Assembly (NCBI GenBank): GCA_022419385.1 | Contig: JAJUBI010000001.1 | Location: 744,001-808,000 of the forward strand | Source: Paraconiothyrium sp. Pb-2020 | Lineage: Eukaryota; Ascomycota; Dothideomycetes; Pleosporales; Didymosphaeriaceae | Reading direction: 5' to 3' | DNA length: 64,000 bases | Position numbers and translations under genes: made by a program | Shown here: positions 21,438 to 32,648 of the stretch, one piece after another | Position numbering within the stretch: the first letter of the stretch is position 1 | How the letters are laid out: each line of letters begins with the position of its first letter | The notes under the pieces: model-generated | What the model saw: only the letters and a program-made list of their open reading frames with translations | What the model was told of the DNA's origin: nothing | Database searches by the model: none

Positions 21438-21940
21438 AGGTATTGGGCAACAACATATCTATAATTTTATCGGATGCGGGTCGGCAGAAGTATGAGATTA
21501 AAAACCTATGTTGGGTTGGTCTCGAGGAACAATGTCGACCAGGGTATCTGGTTTAGTTCATAATATCTCGATATGGACTTCATACTTGCGAGGTGGAGCT
21601 GCGTCGAAGATGGCGTTATAGGATTGGCGTGCATGACGTTGTTTCATTGCTAGCTGATCCAAATGAGCGCGTAGTGTCCTTCAATGAACGCCTACGAACG
21701 ATCAATCTGTCGAAGTCGGCGAGACCAAGCTTTATGCCTGAAGCTATGGAAACATGTCCAACATCCGTGCCATTTACGCCTGATGTTGTCGGGTAGACAC
21801 CGCTGTGTCTTACGTCTCGTAACCTGTGCCTTCTTGACTAGATCTTTCCGCCAAATGTACTCCCGTTGATGCATGGCAATCCCAGTTCCCTTTGCGATGA
21901 TTGACTAGTCGCCATCTTGTGAGTACTGTCCCTGGCCCCT
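21438..21940. other. convergent intergenic region
   Basis: About 500 bp between the convergent RNase H1 and RING genes. Only transcript ends expected. Confidence 0.45.
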
Positions 21941-22942
21941 TTACCAGCCATTCACATACATTCCTTTGCAAGGCAATCCATCGCTCTCGTCCTCACAGCT
22001 GTCTCCATATTTACCACACAAATCCCAACCGAGCGCGTCTCCCAACTTTCCCAGCCAGTGATCCATTGCCTTATCGTCTAAAGCAACCAAGCGCCTGTTC
22101 TTAAAATGCTCTCGAATCATGTCGCGAGCCACCTCAAGCACTGCCGGCCACTCGCGATACCCGATGCTCGTGTAGTCATGGTCTCTGGCATTACTATGGC
22201 GCAAGGCTGCGTGAACTTGAACCTCGACATCGTCCTCGTAGATGTAGTTTACGTCGTACAGATTGTACAGTTCGCCCCAAAGCTTCTTTGTAAAGGCAGC
22301 CGCGTCCGGCCAGTCGCACAACCAGCTTAGGTCATGGGGGGATCGATGCTTGTGCGAGAATCCATCGCGAAAGACTGGCTTACGCTCAGGAAGTAGCAGT
22401 TCGCTCTGTCGGTGGTTTGCTTGAAAGGTTTGTCTGCTAGCGTCAGTCCCGTCGTTACTGCTTAGATCGACAACAGCATTGCCAAAGTCGACGTCCATCA
22501 CATCCTCTTCTACCGCCACGCGATCCCTTTCCTCGCTACCGTGGGGTGTCGTATCACTGGCGCCGTCCTCACTGTCCTCACTGTCCTCACTGTCCTCAGA
22601 GTACATGTCGTCATCGTACTCGTCGTCCAAGGACCTTCCTTCATCTCGTGAAAAGATCCCGTCTTCGGCGTCATTGTCATCGCTATCGTACTCGTCGTTC
22701 TCCGACACAAACAGCTCTTTGCGGCACATGGGGCATGTGCTTGCGCCCGGCATCCTGGAGTTGAGCCACGTTTTCAAGCAGCTGGCGCCAAACACATGGT
22801 TGCAGCTGTTGGGGCCGCAGAGGCGGGCGGGCGCGTGTTCGTCGTGGTCGAACTTCTCTTGACATATGATGCAGTCGTGTACAATGCTGATATGGTTAGC
22901 GAGGAAGTAATCCCGCATGGGGAGGGCAGGGTTGTCGGCCAT
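21941..22942 (-). CDS. RING-type zinc-finger protein with acidic middle
   Basis: Single exon, 333 residues. The RING starts near residue 24 with CIICQEKFD and continues CNHVFGASCLKTWL and CPMC. The position of the usual fourth zinc ligand, after HVF, is Gly rather than His or Cys; this occurs in other fungal RING-like proteins and may weaken or alter zinc site 2. A very acidic stretch follows (about 80-160), including a tandem SED repeat encoded by a 9-bp DNA repeat. The C-terminal 130 residues include KHRSPHDLSWLCDWPDAAAF and are not a recognised domain. It is likely a ubiquitin-pathway protein, but E3 activity is not certain given the missing ligand. Confidence 0.75.
   Translation of the reverse strand: MADNPALPMRDYFLANHISIVHDCIICQEKFDHDEHAPARLCGPNSCNHVFGASCLKTWLNSRMPGASTCPMCRKELFVSENDEYDSDDNDAEDGIFSRDEGRSLDDEYDDDMYSEDSEDSEDSEDGASDTTPHGSEERDRVAVEEDVMDVDFGNAVVDLSSNDGTDASRQTFQANHRQSELLLPERKPVFRDGFSHKHRSPHDLSWLCDWPDAAAFTKKLWGELYNLYDVNYIYEDDVEVQVHAALRHSNARDHDYTSIGYREWPAVLEVARDMIREHFKNRRLVALDDKAMDHWLGKLGDALGWDLCGKYGDSCEDESDGLPCKGMYVNGW
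22565..22599 (-). repeat. 9-bp tandem repeat encoding Ser-Glu-Asp
   Basis: About 3.9 copies of a 9-bp unit (plus strand gtcctcact) inside the RING gene, encoding tandem SED. Copy number may vary between strains. Confidence 0.85.
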
Positions 22943-23866
22943 GGTGAGCGAGGGGTGCGAGTGTCGTGGCGTGACGTTTCGTTGAAGGGAAGGTGCTTTT
23001 CAAGCATTGGAGTGGAAGCAGGGAAGGTGCGTGACGTGGACCTTTCACTCAAGCTGACCTGTACCAGGAGGTCGATTCCAACCTAGCAATTCAGTGGCGT
23101 GGCAAAGTATGGGAAAGGTCAGCTCACATTGACCTCCCAGCCGTGCAGCGCGGTCGCCTGCTTCATCAGTGCTCACGTACGGAATGATAGATGTTGCGTG
23201 TCAACTCCCGAGCCACGGCTTACTTTTGGGTCTCAGGTCCTTTGTATCAGTTAGCTGAGCACAATCGCCTACAACCGTTTCTCATTCAATTGTATAAGTG
23301 TCCTTGGAGGATTGCCCGGGATCGTGCATGAAGAGCCATATAGATATGGAGAAGAACAAGGCACAAACACAATCACGAGCGCATATGAATACGATGAGTT
23401 TGACGTGAGTCCATATCCAACATGAGCGGACAGGCTTTTCAATTCTGATTCCTGCGTGACCGAGTCTCTGGCTCCACCAAATTTTGACTTCGATGAGAGC
23501 GTTCGCCTTGAATCAAGTTAACATCAACCCACTTCGTTGCTCTGCTTTCCAATCCGCTCCTCCCCAATTCGTTTCCACTAATGCAAAATCTTTTCAGTTC
23601 GTGACGACGTTTCCGTTCAAACCTTCCTCTTGACGATAGGGCCAGCCGATCAAGAACCGTATCGAATTATGCCGGGCGATGAATGATGCTTTTCGTGCGC
23701 AAGGGTCGAAAGACGGCGTGTCAGCCGCGCCAAATGAGAACATGTACAAGGAAAGAAAATCGTGATGTATCGAGCTCGTTAACTAGAAGAAACGCCGGAT
23801 CCAATAGTCGTAGACATGTCAATCGTCGTGATGCAAATCAGTCCGGGCCGAGTACTCAATGATGAT
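22943..23866. other. intergenic region
   Basis: About 920 bp upstream of the RING gene and downstream of GIS2, both minus strand. It should include the RING promoter and the long 3' region of GIS2. No gene seen. Confidence 0.45.
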
Positions 23867-24725
23867 CTAGTTGGGGCAGGCGTTCTGGACGTGGCCGGGC
23901 TGCTTGCAGCGGTAGCAGACACGCTCGGAGGTGGTCTCGGAGGGGCAGTCGCGCGACAAGTGGCCGACTTCACCGCCTGATTATTTGTTAGCATCAATTC
24001 CACGGATTATCTACTTCATGCCACTCACAGTTGTAGCACTTCTGGCCCTGGGTGCAGTCACGGCTCATGTGGCCGAAACCACCGCACGAGTAGCAGGTGG
24101 TCTGCCTAGGAGCGCCGTATCCGCCGGCACCGCCACCGTATCCTCCACGCTGGTAACCGCCGCCGTAGCCACCGGCGCCCTGAGTGCAGTTCCTAGCAAT
24201 GTGACCCCGCTGGCCGCACTTGTAGCACTCCTGACCGCCGCCCTGGCCTCCCATGGGAGCACCGCCGTCCTTGGTGCACTCACGGCTGATGTGGCCGGTC
24301 TCGCCGCAGCGGTAGCAACTCTTCTCGGCCTGGGGAGCGGTGCACTCGCGGCTCAAGTGGCCCTTGTCGCCGCAGTTGTAGCAGGTAGGGTTGCCCTTGC
24401 TGGGGCAGTCGGCCGCACGGTGGGCAGGGTCGCCGCCTGAATAATCAGCCAAAGCTCATAGAAAGTTGTGCGCCGCCGCAATTGCGGACCTGTGCTATGT
24501 GAAGCAGGGCGAGAGTCTGCTGTCAGGTCCCGCGCTTGTGTCACATGACGGTGCCGAAAGGGAACTTCAGTGTGCCGAACCGAACCCATGACGTCCGCTG
24601 TAAAGACGTCCGCGGTGCACATGCAGTTCGACAAGCGCGAGGAAGCCTGGGGCTCAAAGAGGGCGCAACTCACAGTTGTAGCAGCCACGGCCGCCGGCGC
24701 CTCCAGATTGAGCTTGGAAATCCAT
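23867..24725 (-). CDS. GIS2: CCHC zinc-knuckle nucleic-acid-binding protein (GIS2/CNBP family)
   Basis: Exons 24725-24674, 24436-24029 and 23976-23867 encode 189 residues with seven CCHC knuckles (C-x2-C-x4-H-x4-C), the number found in yeast Gis2. Knuckles begin CYNCGDPAH, CYNCGDKGH, CYRCGETGH, CYKCGQRGH, CYSCGGFGH, CYNCGEVGH and CYRCKQPGH. A Gly/Tyr/Arg-rich spacer (GGYGGGYQRGGYGGG) separates knuckles four and five. Family members bind single-stranded nucleic acid and promote translation of particular mRNAs. Both introns split the second Cys codon of a CYNC motif in the same phase, and both donors read CTACAACT|GTGAGT. The middle exon (408 bp) could thus be skipped in frame. Intron 1 is long for this genome (237 bp). 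Confidence 0.93.
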
Positions 24726-25421
24726 TTCGAGTGTAGATTATGTGTTAAACCTGGCGTGGATGAGTACCTGAAGGGCAACTACGCGGCGGCGTGCATACTG
24801 ACCTGTGAAAGGTGGGGTATAGGGTATCCTGCAAAGAGAAGGTGTATATCGCAACTGACGTCTGTGACTTTCGTGCCTGAACAAGCAAACCACCAATTGA
24901 GTCGTGAATGCGCGAGGTTGAGGTGGAAGGACAGAGCGAGGGGACGAGAATATTTTGCAGTGTGCCCGCAAAGTGCAGGCGCGAGCCTGAGTGGACTAGC
25001 CTAAACAGGAAGTAGCGCTGGTAACTGGAACGTGGTGAATACGAAGCTTTGAGAGCTTTGCCGCGCCATTAACAGCTTGTAATGGGCACATATATCAATT
25101 GTCTAGCATTCTTTTGCTCTTTGATCCATATGTTGTCTCATTTCTCAGGAAGACGCAGTACGATTCTCTCCTGTTTGCCGCAAACTCTGTCTTGAAGCGT
25201 GTCCCGCCCCCTCACAGATGCAGATCTTAGGGCTGTTGCCGATGCGGCTAGGCAGCATGCAGAAAGCCTCGTGCCAACCGATTGCCCCGCCACATAACGT
25301 CGCGGCTACTGCGGCCCGAATTGCTGTGTGCGCAATGCCGCAATACGGGGAGGCTCAATCAAGAATCGTATCAACTATGTTCTAACGACATTCATATTTT
25401 GATTTCGAACTAGTCTGATTC
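24726..25421. other. intergenic region, GIS2 promoter side
   Basis: About 700 bp: the GIS2 promoter and the 3' end of the F-box gene. No coding signal. Confidence 0.45.
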
Positions 25422-27133
25422 TCAAGTGAAGTCATAGACGACCAGTGCCTGACTTCCCTGACCTCTCTCTCGCAATACTATCACGTTTTGTTCATCAAAC
25501 CCTACCCAGCCCCTACTAATTGCTGAATCGTCGAATCGTTGCTCAAGCGCAAATCGTAAACCGACTCCATGCTTTGAATTTTCGTTCGCAGCATCACTTG
25601 ACGCCTCGGATCCTTTCGAGGGCAGAACTCGGACGCTCAGTTCGCCATTCCTTGACCGCTTTCGGTTCCCAGAGGATGCCATTCCTCCTTCTAGATCCCA
25701 AACTCGGAGTTCGTCGCCTAAGCGGCTGACCGAAACAGCCTTGCCTCGCATACCCACATGTGCACCTGACACAGAGGATGTATGCCCCCAAAGACGAGTT
25801 CCGGGGCCAATCGAGAGAGAGGACGCATTCGACGTCACGAGGTACAATGATAACGTGTTGTCCGGATGTGCCACGAGGAGGTATGGATGCGAGTATGACA
25901 TTGAGGTCGGTTTAGAATTGCTGGGCATGTTGGCCAACGATGGCTCACGGGACCTGCCTGGGAATGGAGACGATGAACGCGTTGAAGGAGAGGACATTGA
26001 GCGTTGTCCGGAAAGTGTATGGTAGTTTTGGTCAGCGGCTGTTGCTAGACGAGACTCCAAGAGCTTCCCATCAAGCGACAGTCGCATTTCTTGGATGCCC
26101 ACAGTCCAGCCGGACAGGTAGGTTGGCAGAGCGTAGGCAATAGCAGCGGTCACACTGGTCGTCGCCGTTCGTATAGACAAGGATACCGGCGGCCACACTG
26201 TGTGAGACCTTAATGAGTACAACAACCGTGGCGCGTCCAGAACAGCATCTGAATTTGCGAGGTCGAAGAATACGTAAATAGAGAGCAACTGGTCCTCCGT
26301 CATGCTGAGCAAATAGGGTGACGAGTATGCGAGGGCGGACAATGTCCCATTTGTTGAAGGTGCGTGTTCAAACAAAATCTTGAACACTCTGTCATCCTCC
26401 TGAAGCTCGAAGACGATGAATACACCATTATCAAAGCCTACAACTACTCTTTCGTGCCCGGCACTACTCTCAGATGTATCTATCGCCATCGAAGTCGGGA
26501 GTTGCGGAACACTTGTGCTCCTGCTCAGGTCTATGGACGCAATTAAATCGCGCTCATGGGTAGTGCTCCATGCACGAAGACCGGATATCGAATCGGCTGT
26601 GAAGATTGTCCCATGCGACATCATGACTAGCAAGGGAGGTTCCGGTGGCCTTTCAGCAACCACGATCTCGCTGACGGCGCATTGGCCTTGCGACCAGTTG
26701 TGTCGCAATCGATATTGCTGTTTCCAGTTCGTCTTCCTCCCATCTTGGACAAGATGTCCGTCATCTAGCCACTTTGACAACTTTGAAGAGTACCGCAACT
26801 GCTCGGAGGTGGCATTGGAGTCTTTGATCCCTGGAATGCGCGAGGCGCGCGGTAAGACGAAATTCTTGTAGTACGCAGCCTTCCATAGCTCTGAGTCGAC
26901 AGCGAGGCGCTTGAATTTCTTCGATATCCTGTTGTCGCATTAATGAATATTCTGCAATACCTCGACGTGGCGGATACGAACCTCTGGCATACAAGCAGCG
27001 ACGATACGGGAACGTATCCTAAGATACGAACAAGGAGTTCTGTAGGGAGCCGAGAGAGCCTGTCGAGCGCTGGTCTCCTGCGTACCTTTGCAGGTTGCTC
27101 GCTGTGGTCGCCATCCTCCCGCGCTCTCTTCAT
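25422..27133 (-). CDS. F-box protein with C-terminal WD-like repeats
   Basis: Exons 27133-26982 and 26928-25422 encode 552 residues. The F-box lies at about residues 23-70: LSRLPTELLVRILGYVPVSS, LLVCQ, then across the intron RISKKFKRLAVDSELWKAAY. The intron (53 bp) has a weak GTTCGT donor, but only this choice restores the F-box. The C-terminal half is a beta-propeller-like region with blades such as SYSHPYLLVAHPDNTLSLYL and LWGHTSSVSGAHV ending RVWDLEG. Such proteins act as substrate receptors of SCF ubiquitin ligases. A nuclear-type basic patch (KRAREDG, KVRRR) is at the N-terminus. The target is unknown. It is transcribed away from the CtIP-like gene; the starts are 220 bp apart. Confidence 0.85.
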
Positions 27134-27352
27134 GATGCCGGGGTGATTGTGAATGCCCCAGAAGGTTGCCCCACAAGGTTCATGTAAGAGCGCCGCCGGG
27201 AGTGGTGGCTGGTGCAAGGTGGCGGTGCCAAGCTTCGCGTGACTGCGCGTCGCGTCCGTTCCGCGGGCCAGGCAGTCGCAGCTTAATATCTCTCAGGCAT
27301 TTGGGATCTCACCCCGCTAGACTTCCGATGAAAAGCATACTGCAGCAGTGCA

Positions 27353-29890
27353 ATGACGGCTGCTATGGACTTCGACGCATGGCTGGCGAATAATAAGGCG
27401 CTCTGGGCGCGCGTCTACGATGAGGTCATCGCACCTGACCTTGAGAAGGAGTGGAAGAAGCGTATGTGACCTCGATCACGTCCAAAATGAGATATCTGAC
27501 CTATAGTAGGAATTGAAACTCAGGACATCGAATCCAAGAAGAGTACGTATAATGACATTCTTGGCGATATTGGTCACTCACATATGCCAGAAGATGACCG
27601 TCTCCAGCACCTTAACAATCACATCAGCAATGGAGTGGTTGAGAAAGCCCAACTAGTAGAAGAAAACAATCGTCTTAAGAACCTGCTCCGGAAGACCCGC
27701 GGTAGTACGCCTTCAGCAGCAGAGCTACTTACCAGCACGGATGACGCTACAGTGTCTATTACAGAATACCACCAAATTACAGATAAACTCGATGAGCTCA
27801 ACAAGCGGTATCAAGATGCGGCTCAACGAATCAAGTATTTAGAGCGAAAAAATGTTGCCGTCATGCAGAAAAATAAAGAAATGAAGGATAGCGTTAAGGC
27901 CTGGCAAGAATATTGTGACCGACACGTTGAGAAGAAGAAGGCGAAGGCCGAATCGAGAGTACAAAAGATTCAGGCGAAAAGCAATCTGGCGATTGAAACC
28001 TCAGCACCAGCACCAATACCACACATCCCATCCAGCCCAGGTTCAGCTGCTATGATAACACCGCGGTCACTAATTCCTCGGGAACGTTCGTCGCCAGCCC
28101 CTACAGCATACCCCTCCGATGCTATGGCGAGGCCGTGCTCTCCACCCATGACTGTTATGGGCGAGGAAGTGCAGGGAAGCACTCACGCCGAGGCTGACGC
28201 CAATGAGCACGAAGACGACGAAGAAGTTGGTGTGCGTGTCGAAACTGGTGGACGTTCCTCACCTTTGCCTCTCACAAAAAACGGCCGTGAAGATGCGACT
28301 TCCGGCTCAAATAACGATAGAGTAGCTATCATCAGTCACTTCAGCTCGGATAAAGTGACTTCAAGTCAGACAACGGTTCCTGAGATTATGGAGGAGGATA
28401 ATGAACCGACCCCGCGCGTGGCTGGACCAGGAGACGACGACGAACCCGAAATTGTATTCGAACGGTCGCTGAAACGCAAGCGGAAGCCATCGACAGGGAT
28501 CGGAGTGTTCAATGATGGAGCCTCGGATGGCACCCCAGCAAAGCCTGTGCGGGTCAAAGAAGAGCTGTACAGTAGCCCTCCACCCGAGTCTGCGATTCAC
28601 CAGCTTTCACGCACAGAAACGATGGATCTCGATGAATTGGGACCCAATCCGATCATTACCCCGCGGCGTCAGAGGCTAAGGAGGATGGAGTCCACACATT
28701 CTAACAAGACAGGAACAATGCGTAATCAGAGATCTAGCAGTGCTCCCTTTAGTGGCAATCTGATCAAGCCTGAACCAACTGAAGAATTGCGTATACCTCA
28801 CGCTGGACCTGTCTCACACCTAGCGGTTGCAATGGAGGATGCGAGAGCCGCGAGCGAGCCCGGACACGCTGTTGTGGAGCCTAGAGAGGCCTTGCGACCG
28901 ATTGACCCCAACGTGGTGGCTGGCAGAGCGAACGAAGCCACACCGGACAAGCGCATAAGAAAAGAGGAAGCACGACAGGAGAACGTGTTCAATATCCTCG
29001 CGGAATCAGGGGAGGCGCCACCTCCTACTAACGAACGAAAGAAGCGGCTTCCACCAAATCTGGCACGAGCGCACTTTAATGAACGTATACGAGCTGCTAA
29101 GAGCGGCCTATCGCCCATGAAGAATACCCTCACGACGACGCCAAAGACCGCACCATCACGAACAAATGCTGCACAAGTCCCCACACCACCATCCATTTCC
29201 AACCGACCCGCGTACACACCTTCCGCTAGATCAGCCCAGCGCAGAGCCCAAGAACCAACACCGCGTCCCGAACTAGTACCCGACGGCCGTCCCATATGGC
29301 GCATGGGCGCCTTCGAACCCGCACGCAAAGCTCCTCAACCACCAGCATCTAAAGATCCCGCTCCGCATACCCGCCTCCGCGACAAACCCGTCACCGAGCT
29401 TCGCATCCAAGACTTCAAGCCTAACCCGGTCTACAACGGTGGCTACACACACGCCTTCACCGACACAGTGCGCCGCCGCGAAGACCGCCTCTGCCTCCCC
29501 GGCTGCACAAACCCCGCCTGCTGCGGCTCGACCTTCCGCACCCTGGCACTCGCCTTACCATCTCTTCCCCTTTCTCAGGAAGAAGCCCTGCTGCAGGATT
29601 ACCTCGGCGACGCGTACGACTCCTTTGGGCTGACCCAAATGGACAAAACTGAGAGGGATGAAATTGTGCTCCAAGCGAGGACGAGGAAGATGGCGACGGA
29701 GCATGGGAAGCATAGGAGGGCGTACGAGGGGCGGAAGACGCCGCCGGGATTTTGGCGTGTGGATTTTCCGAGTACGCAGGAGGCGGTGGAGGATAGGGAG
29801 AAGGCGGTGCAGATGGGGATGCAGCAGGTGAGGGAGAGGTATTTGGAGGCGATGAGGAGAGGGGGGAGGTTTATTTTTGCGGACGAGTAG
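27353..29890 (+). CDS. CtIP/Sae2/Ctp1-family DNA end-resection factor
   Basis: Exons 27353-27461, 27510-27542 and 27591-29890 encode 813 residues. Family members activate the Mre11 nuclease to start resection at double-strand breaks. The N-terminal 110 residues form a coiled coil (ALWARVYDEVIAPDLEKEW, then VEKAQLVEENNRLKNLL), expected to tetramerise. A long disordered middle with many SP/TP sites follows. The conserved C-terminal domain has CLPGCTNPACCG and ends in KTPPGFWRVDFPSTQE. The Thr of KTPPGFW corresponds to the CDK site Thr847 of human CtIP. Intron 1 ends in a tandem acceptor (tagtag); only the second keeps the frame open. A second ATG four codons in is an alternative start. Length is close to other filamentous fungi and far above yeast Sae2. 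Confidence 0.9.
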
Positions 29891-30115
29891 GAGCACCAGC
29901 ATGCTGGGGCGCCGATGTTGGCTTGGGAAAAGGAAATTGTTGTACTGGGTTCAGTGCGAGCGTTACGTTTGTCGCAAGTCGACATTATCGATTTAGCGAG
30001 CATCAACTTCATTCTTTTTTTTCCTGCTTCGCAGGTTGCTAGAAGCCGCATTGCCTGTTTTTCTTACGGGTAGTCCCCAGAGCAAATCACGCGCGACACT
30101 TTGGTATGAAGGCTG
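29891..30115. terminator. shared 3' region of convergent recombination genes
   Basis: 225 bp between the stops of the CtIP-like and RAD57 genes, with a T-run (ttctttttttt, near 30013) that may contribute to 3'-end formation for one of them. No precise polyadenylation signal was assigned. Confidence 0.4.
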
Positions 30116-31466
30116 TTATTTCTCTTTCACTACATGGCGAATACCGCTGCTCAAAACCTCATATTCAACTCCTCTGCCCTCGGACGGCGGAGCCCACGGC
30201 GCGAAGACAACCTTGAACCACCGCCGCCACTTCGAGATGTGCGTCTCATCTTCATTCCCAATATCCTCAGGGTTACGTGAGACAACCCACGGTTGGCGCG
30301 CGTAGACGGGTCGCTTGTTCAAGGCAATGCGACAGGCGATCTGGTTCGTCCAGATGATGCCAAGCGAAGGCGTCTTCAGCGTGTGCGGCGGATCTGAGCG
30401 GATGTCGCCCCAACCTGTGAACCAGCATTGCTGGTGGTCGAGCGCCAAGGGATCCGGTGATAGTATGATCTCGTTTTCTTTCTGCGAAGCTGGGATCGAG
30501 GGAGGCCCGTGAATAGTCAACGGTTCGATCCCTTGGTTCTGACTACTAGTCCGAGAAGGAGAATTGGAGACGATGTTCGCAGGCCGAGTGAAGCGATCTG
30601 CTACCTGATTCGCGACGACAATTGCGATTCCTTCTGTGCGGGCCAGACCGCGCAGGAGAGCACCTAGCTGTGCTAATTGGGCACCTCTCTTCGCCATGGA
30701 AACTGCGCCTCCCCTCACGCTAGTCTTCTCAAACTCAGCGCGGTAGTTGGCAGCGACCGAGTCCAGCACGACGAGGCCCACATTGTGCTTCTTGATAGCC
30801 ACCGGCAGCTGGTAGCGCAGTATGTGTTCCTGAGACTCGAGGTCGGGCGTCTGGATGCTCAGTATGCGTGATAGCGAGGGCTTCTCTTTTGGCGGTAGCG
30901 AGGCGAGCAGTGGGTGGGCGGAGAGTAACTGGGTAAGACGATTGGTAGCAAGGGGGGCTTCTGTGGAGATGTAGACGGCAGACTTGGATAGGCCGCGGGG
31001 TGCAGGGAGCTGCGATGCAAGCAACAGTGTGAGAAGGAACTGCGTTTTCCCGGCACCACTAAAGCTAGTCAGCGCATGAATATCGCAGATAGGCTATATG
31101 GGTCTGATACCTTTCGCCGGTGACCTCGACCAGGTAGCCAGGACGGATGCCACCGAGTAGCGCTTGGTCGAGCTCTTCGTCCAAGGTGCTTATAGTGTGG
31201 GCGGCGGAAGCATGGCCAGAAGCAGACAGAAAGGCGTTGCTGCGAGATTCCTCTGCGCCGAAACCGAGGTGCCGGTGCAGGGCGAGCACGAGGGCGTCGA
31301 CCAGCTTCCCCAGCTCTCCGGTGGGGACCTGGGCGCGCTTTGCTACATCGGCGAGCTCAAGTGTGACGAGGTCGTTTGTCGAGATCAGGGCCTTGTCGAG
31401 CGAGGGCAGCAGATGGGCGAACTTGGTGGTGTCGAAGTCAGGGAGCACGTGAAGCAAGTCTGTCAT
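30116..31466 (-). CDS. RAD57: RAD57-like Rad51 paralogue
   Basis: Exons 31466-31111 and 31058-30116 (52-bp intron) encode 432 residues. With Rad55, Rad57 helps Rad51 load onto single-stranded DNA in homologous recombination. The N-terminal 90 residues form a small helical domain. The Walker A motif, GESGAGKTQFL, is created by the splice. Walker B is VGLVVLDSVAANYRAEFE, and a VANQVADRF segment matches the RecA-fold L1 region. Insertions rich in Ser/Pro interrupt the C-terminal part (about 305-345). RAD57 is preferred over RAD55 because of the complete Walker A, the length and the SVAANYRAEF block. The gene faces the CtIP-like gene tail to tail. Confidence 0.88.
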
Positions 31467-32648
31467 GGGTCGTCGGGGCCCGGGGTCATTCTTTGCGTGC
31501 AGCGGCTCTGCGGAGAGGCATACGCATACGCGAGGCTATGCCCAGTGCCTGGTCGAGCGTAGCGCTGGTCTGTTGCACTTCGGGTGCTCGCTGCGTTCTC
31601 TGTACGGGACGCGACGTTGACGCGAAGAGTGGACGCTGACTAACGCGGATTCCCTGTCTCGGTGGTTCCCTTCCCTTCCCCCGCGGGATGGGACGTCACT
31701 GCCATGCGCTGTGCCCAGGAATACCCCGCATGTTCGCTTGGGAGTGACAGGCACGCCCACTGGCCTGGACGCACCCTGACAGTCCTGTGATGCTGTACTG
31801 GAACACATGGCCCCGCGCCCAAAGAGACAATGACCACGTCGTTGTTGGCGTTCTGCTGCGAAGGCTTTGAAACTGACTGTCTGCGCCGTGACGCGTTGCT
31901 CTGCTCTTCCCCAGACTTCGACTGCGCCTATTAGCCGGTGTCTAGTCGGACGTTTTCTGCTCCTGCCCTAGACTACTGTATCACTTCCGCCCGCCCGCAG
32001 CAACTGAGAGCTGTCCGTCGCTCAGGGTCGCAGCACCTCGGCGCACCAGACCTCTGTAACCGTATCCTCTTGGCCGAGATTGTCTGATACCATCCTGCCC
32101 GACCAAACAGACGGCTGTGCTTTTCCGGTTTCCCATTCTCAGTCCCTCCGACAGCGAGTCACATCGTTTCAATAAGTGACAGGTAGGTGGAGATCACATT
32201 GACAAGTCGCAGAACAGGCCCGACATCACGTCGACTGCGGATACAGTCCGCCTGTAGCCTGCATCGGCTCACCACACTACTAGTAAGTCTGCCGCCCACT
32301 GCCGTGGTTCCCTTCGTCTTGGCCCTACGATACGCTCCATTCCGTCTATTTGCGGGTCATCTTCCGTAACGCTTGATGCTGCTTCTAGTGTGGTTGCACC
32401 TCCGTGTATATCACATGCCTCGCCCAGGCTCATCATCCCACTGTTACTTTCCCCTTTCGTCCATTTTCATATAAGACCTCGACTGTCCCCGTACGGCTCC
32501 GAGTGGAATCTTCGCCCGTTGATGCCCAGCACCTCGATGCCGGCCTACTGTCACGAGGATTGTCATTACTTTTACCGTACCGCTTTGCGGTTACTCTCTA
32601 TCAGTACCTGCATCTCGCCTCTTTACGCCTAACTAATTTCTTTGCACC
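31467..32648. other. long divergent promoter region
   Basis: About 1.2 kb between RAD57 (minus) and the carnitine acetyltransferase gene (plus). The last 400 bp are pyrimidine-rich, typical of a fungal 5' leader. Short open frames on both strands show no domain. Confidence 0.5.
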
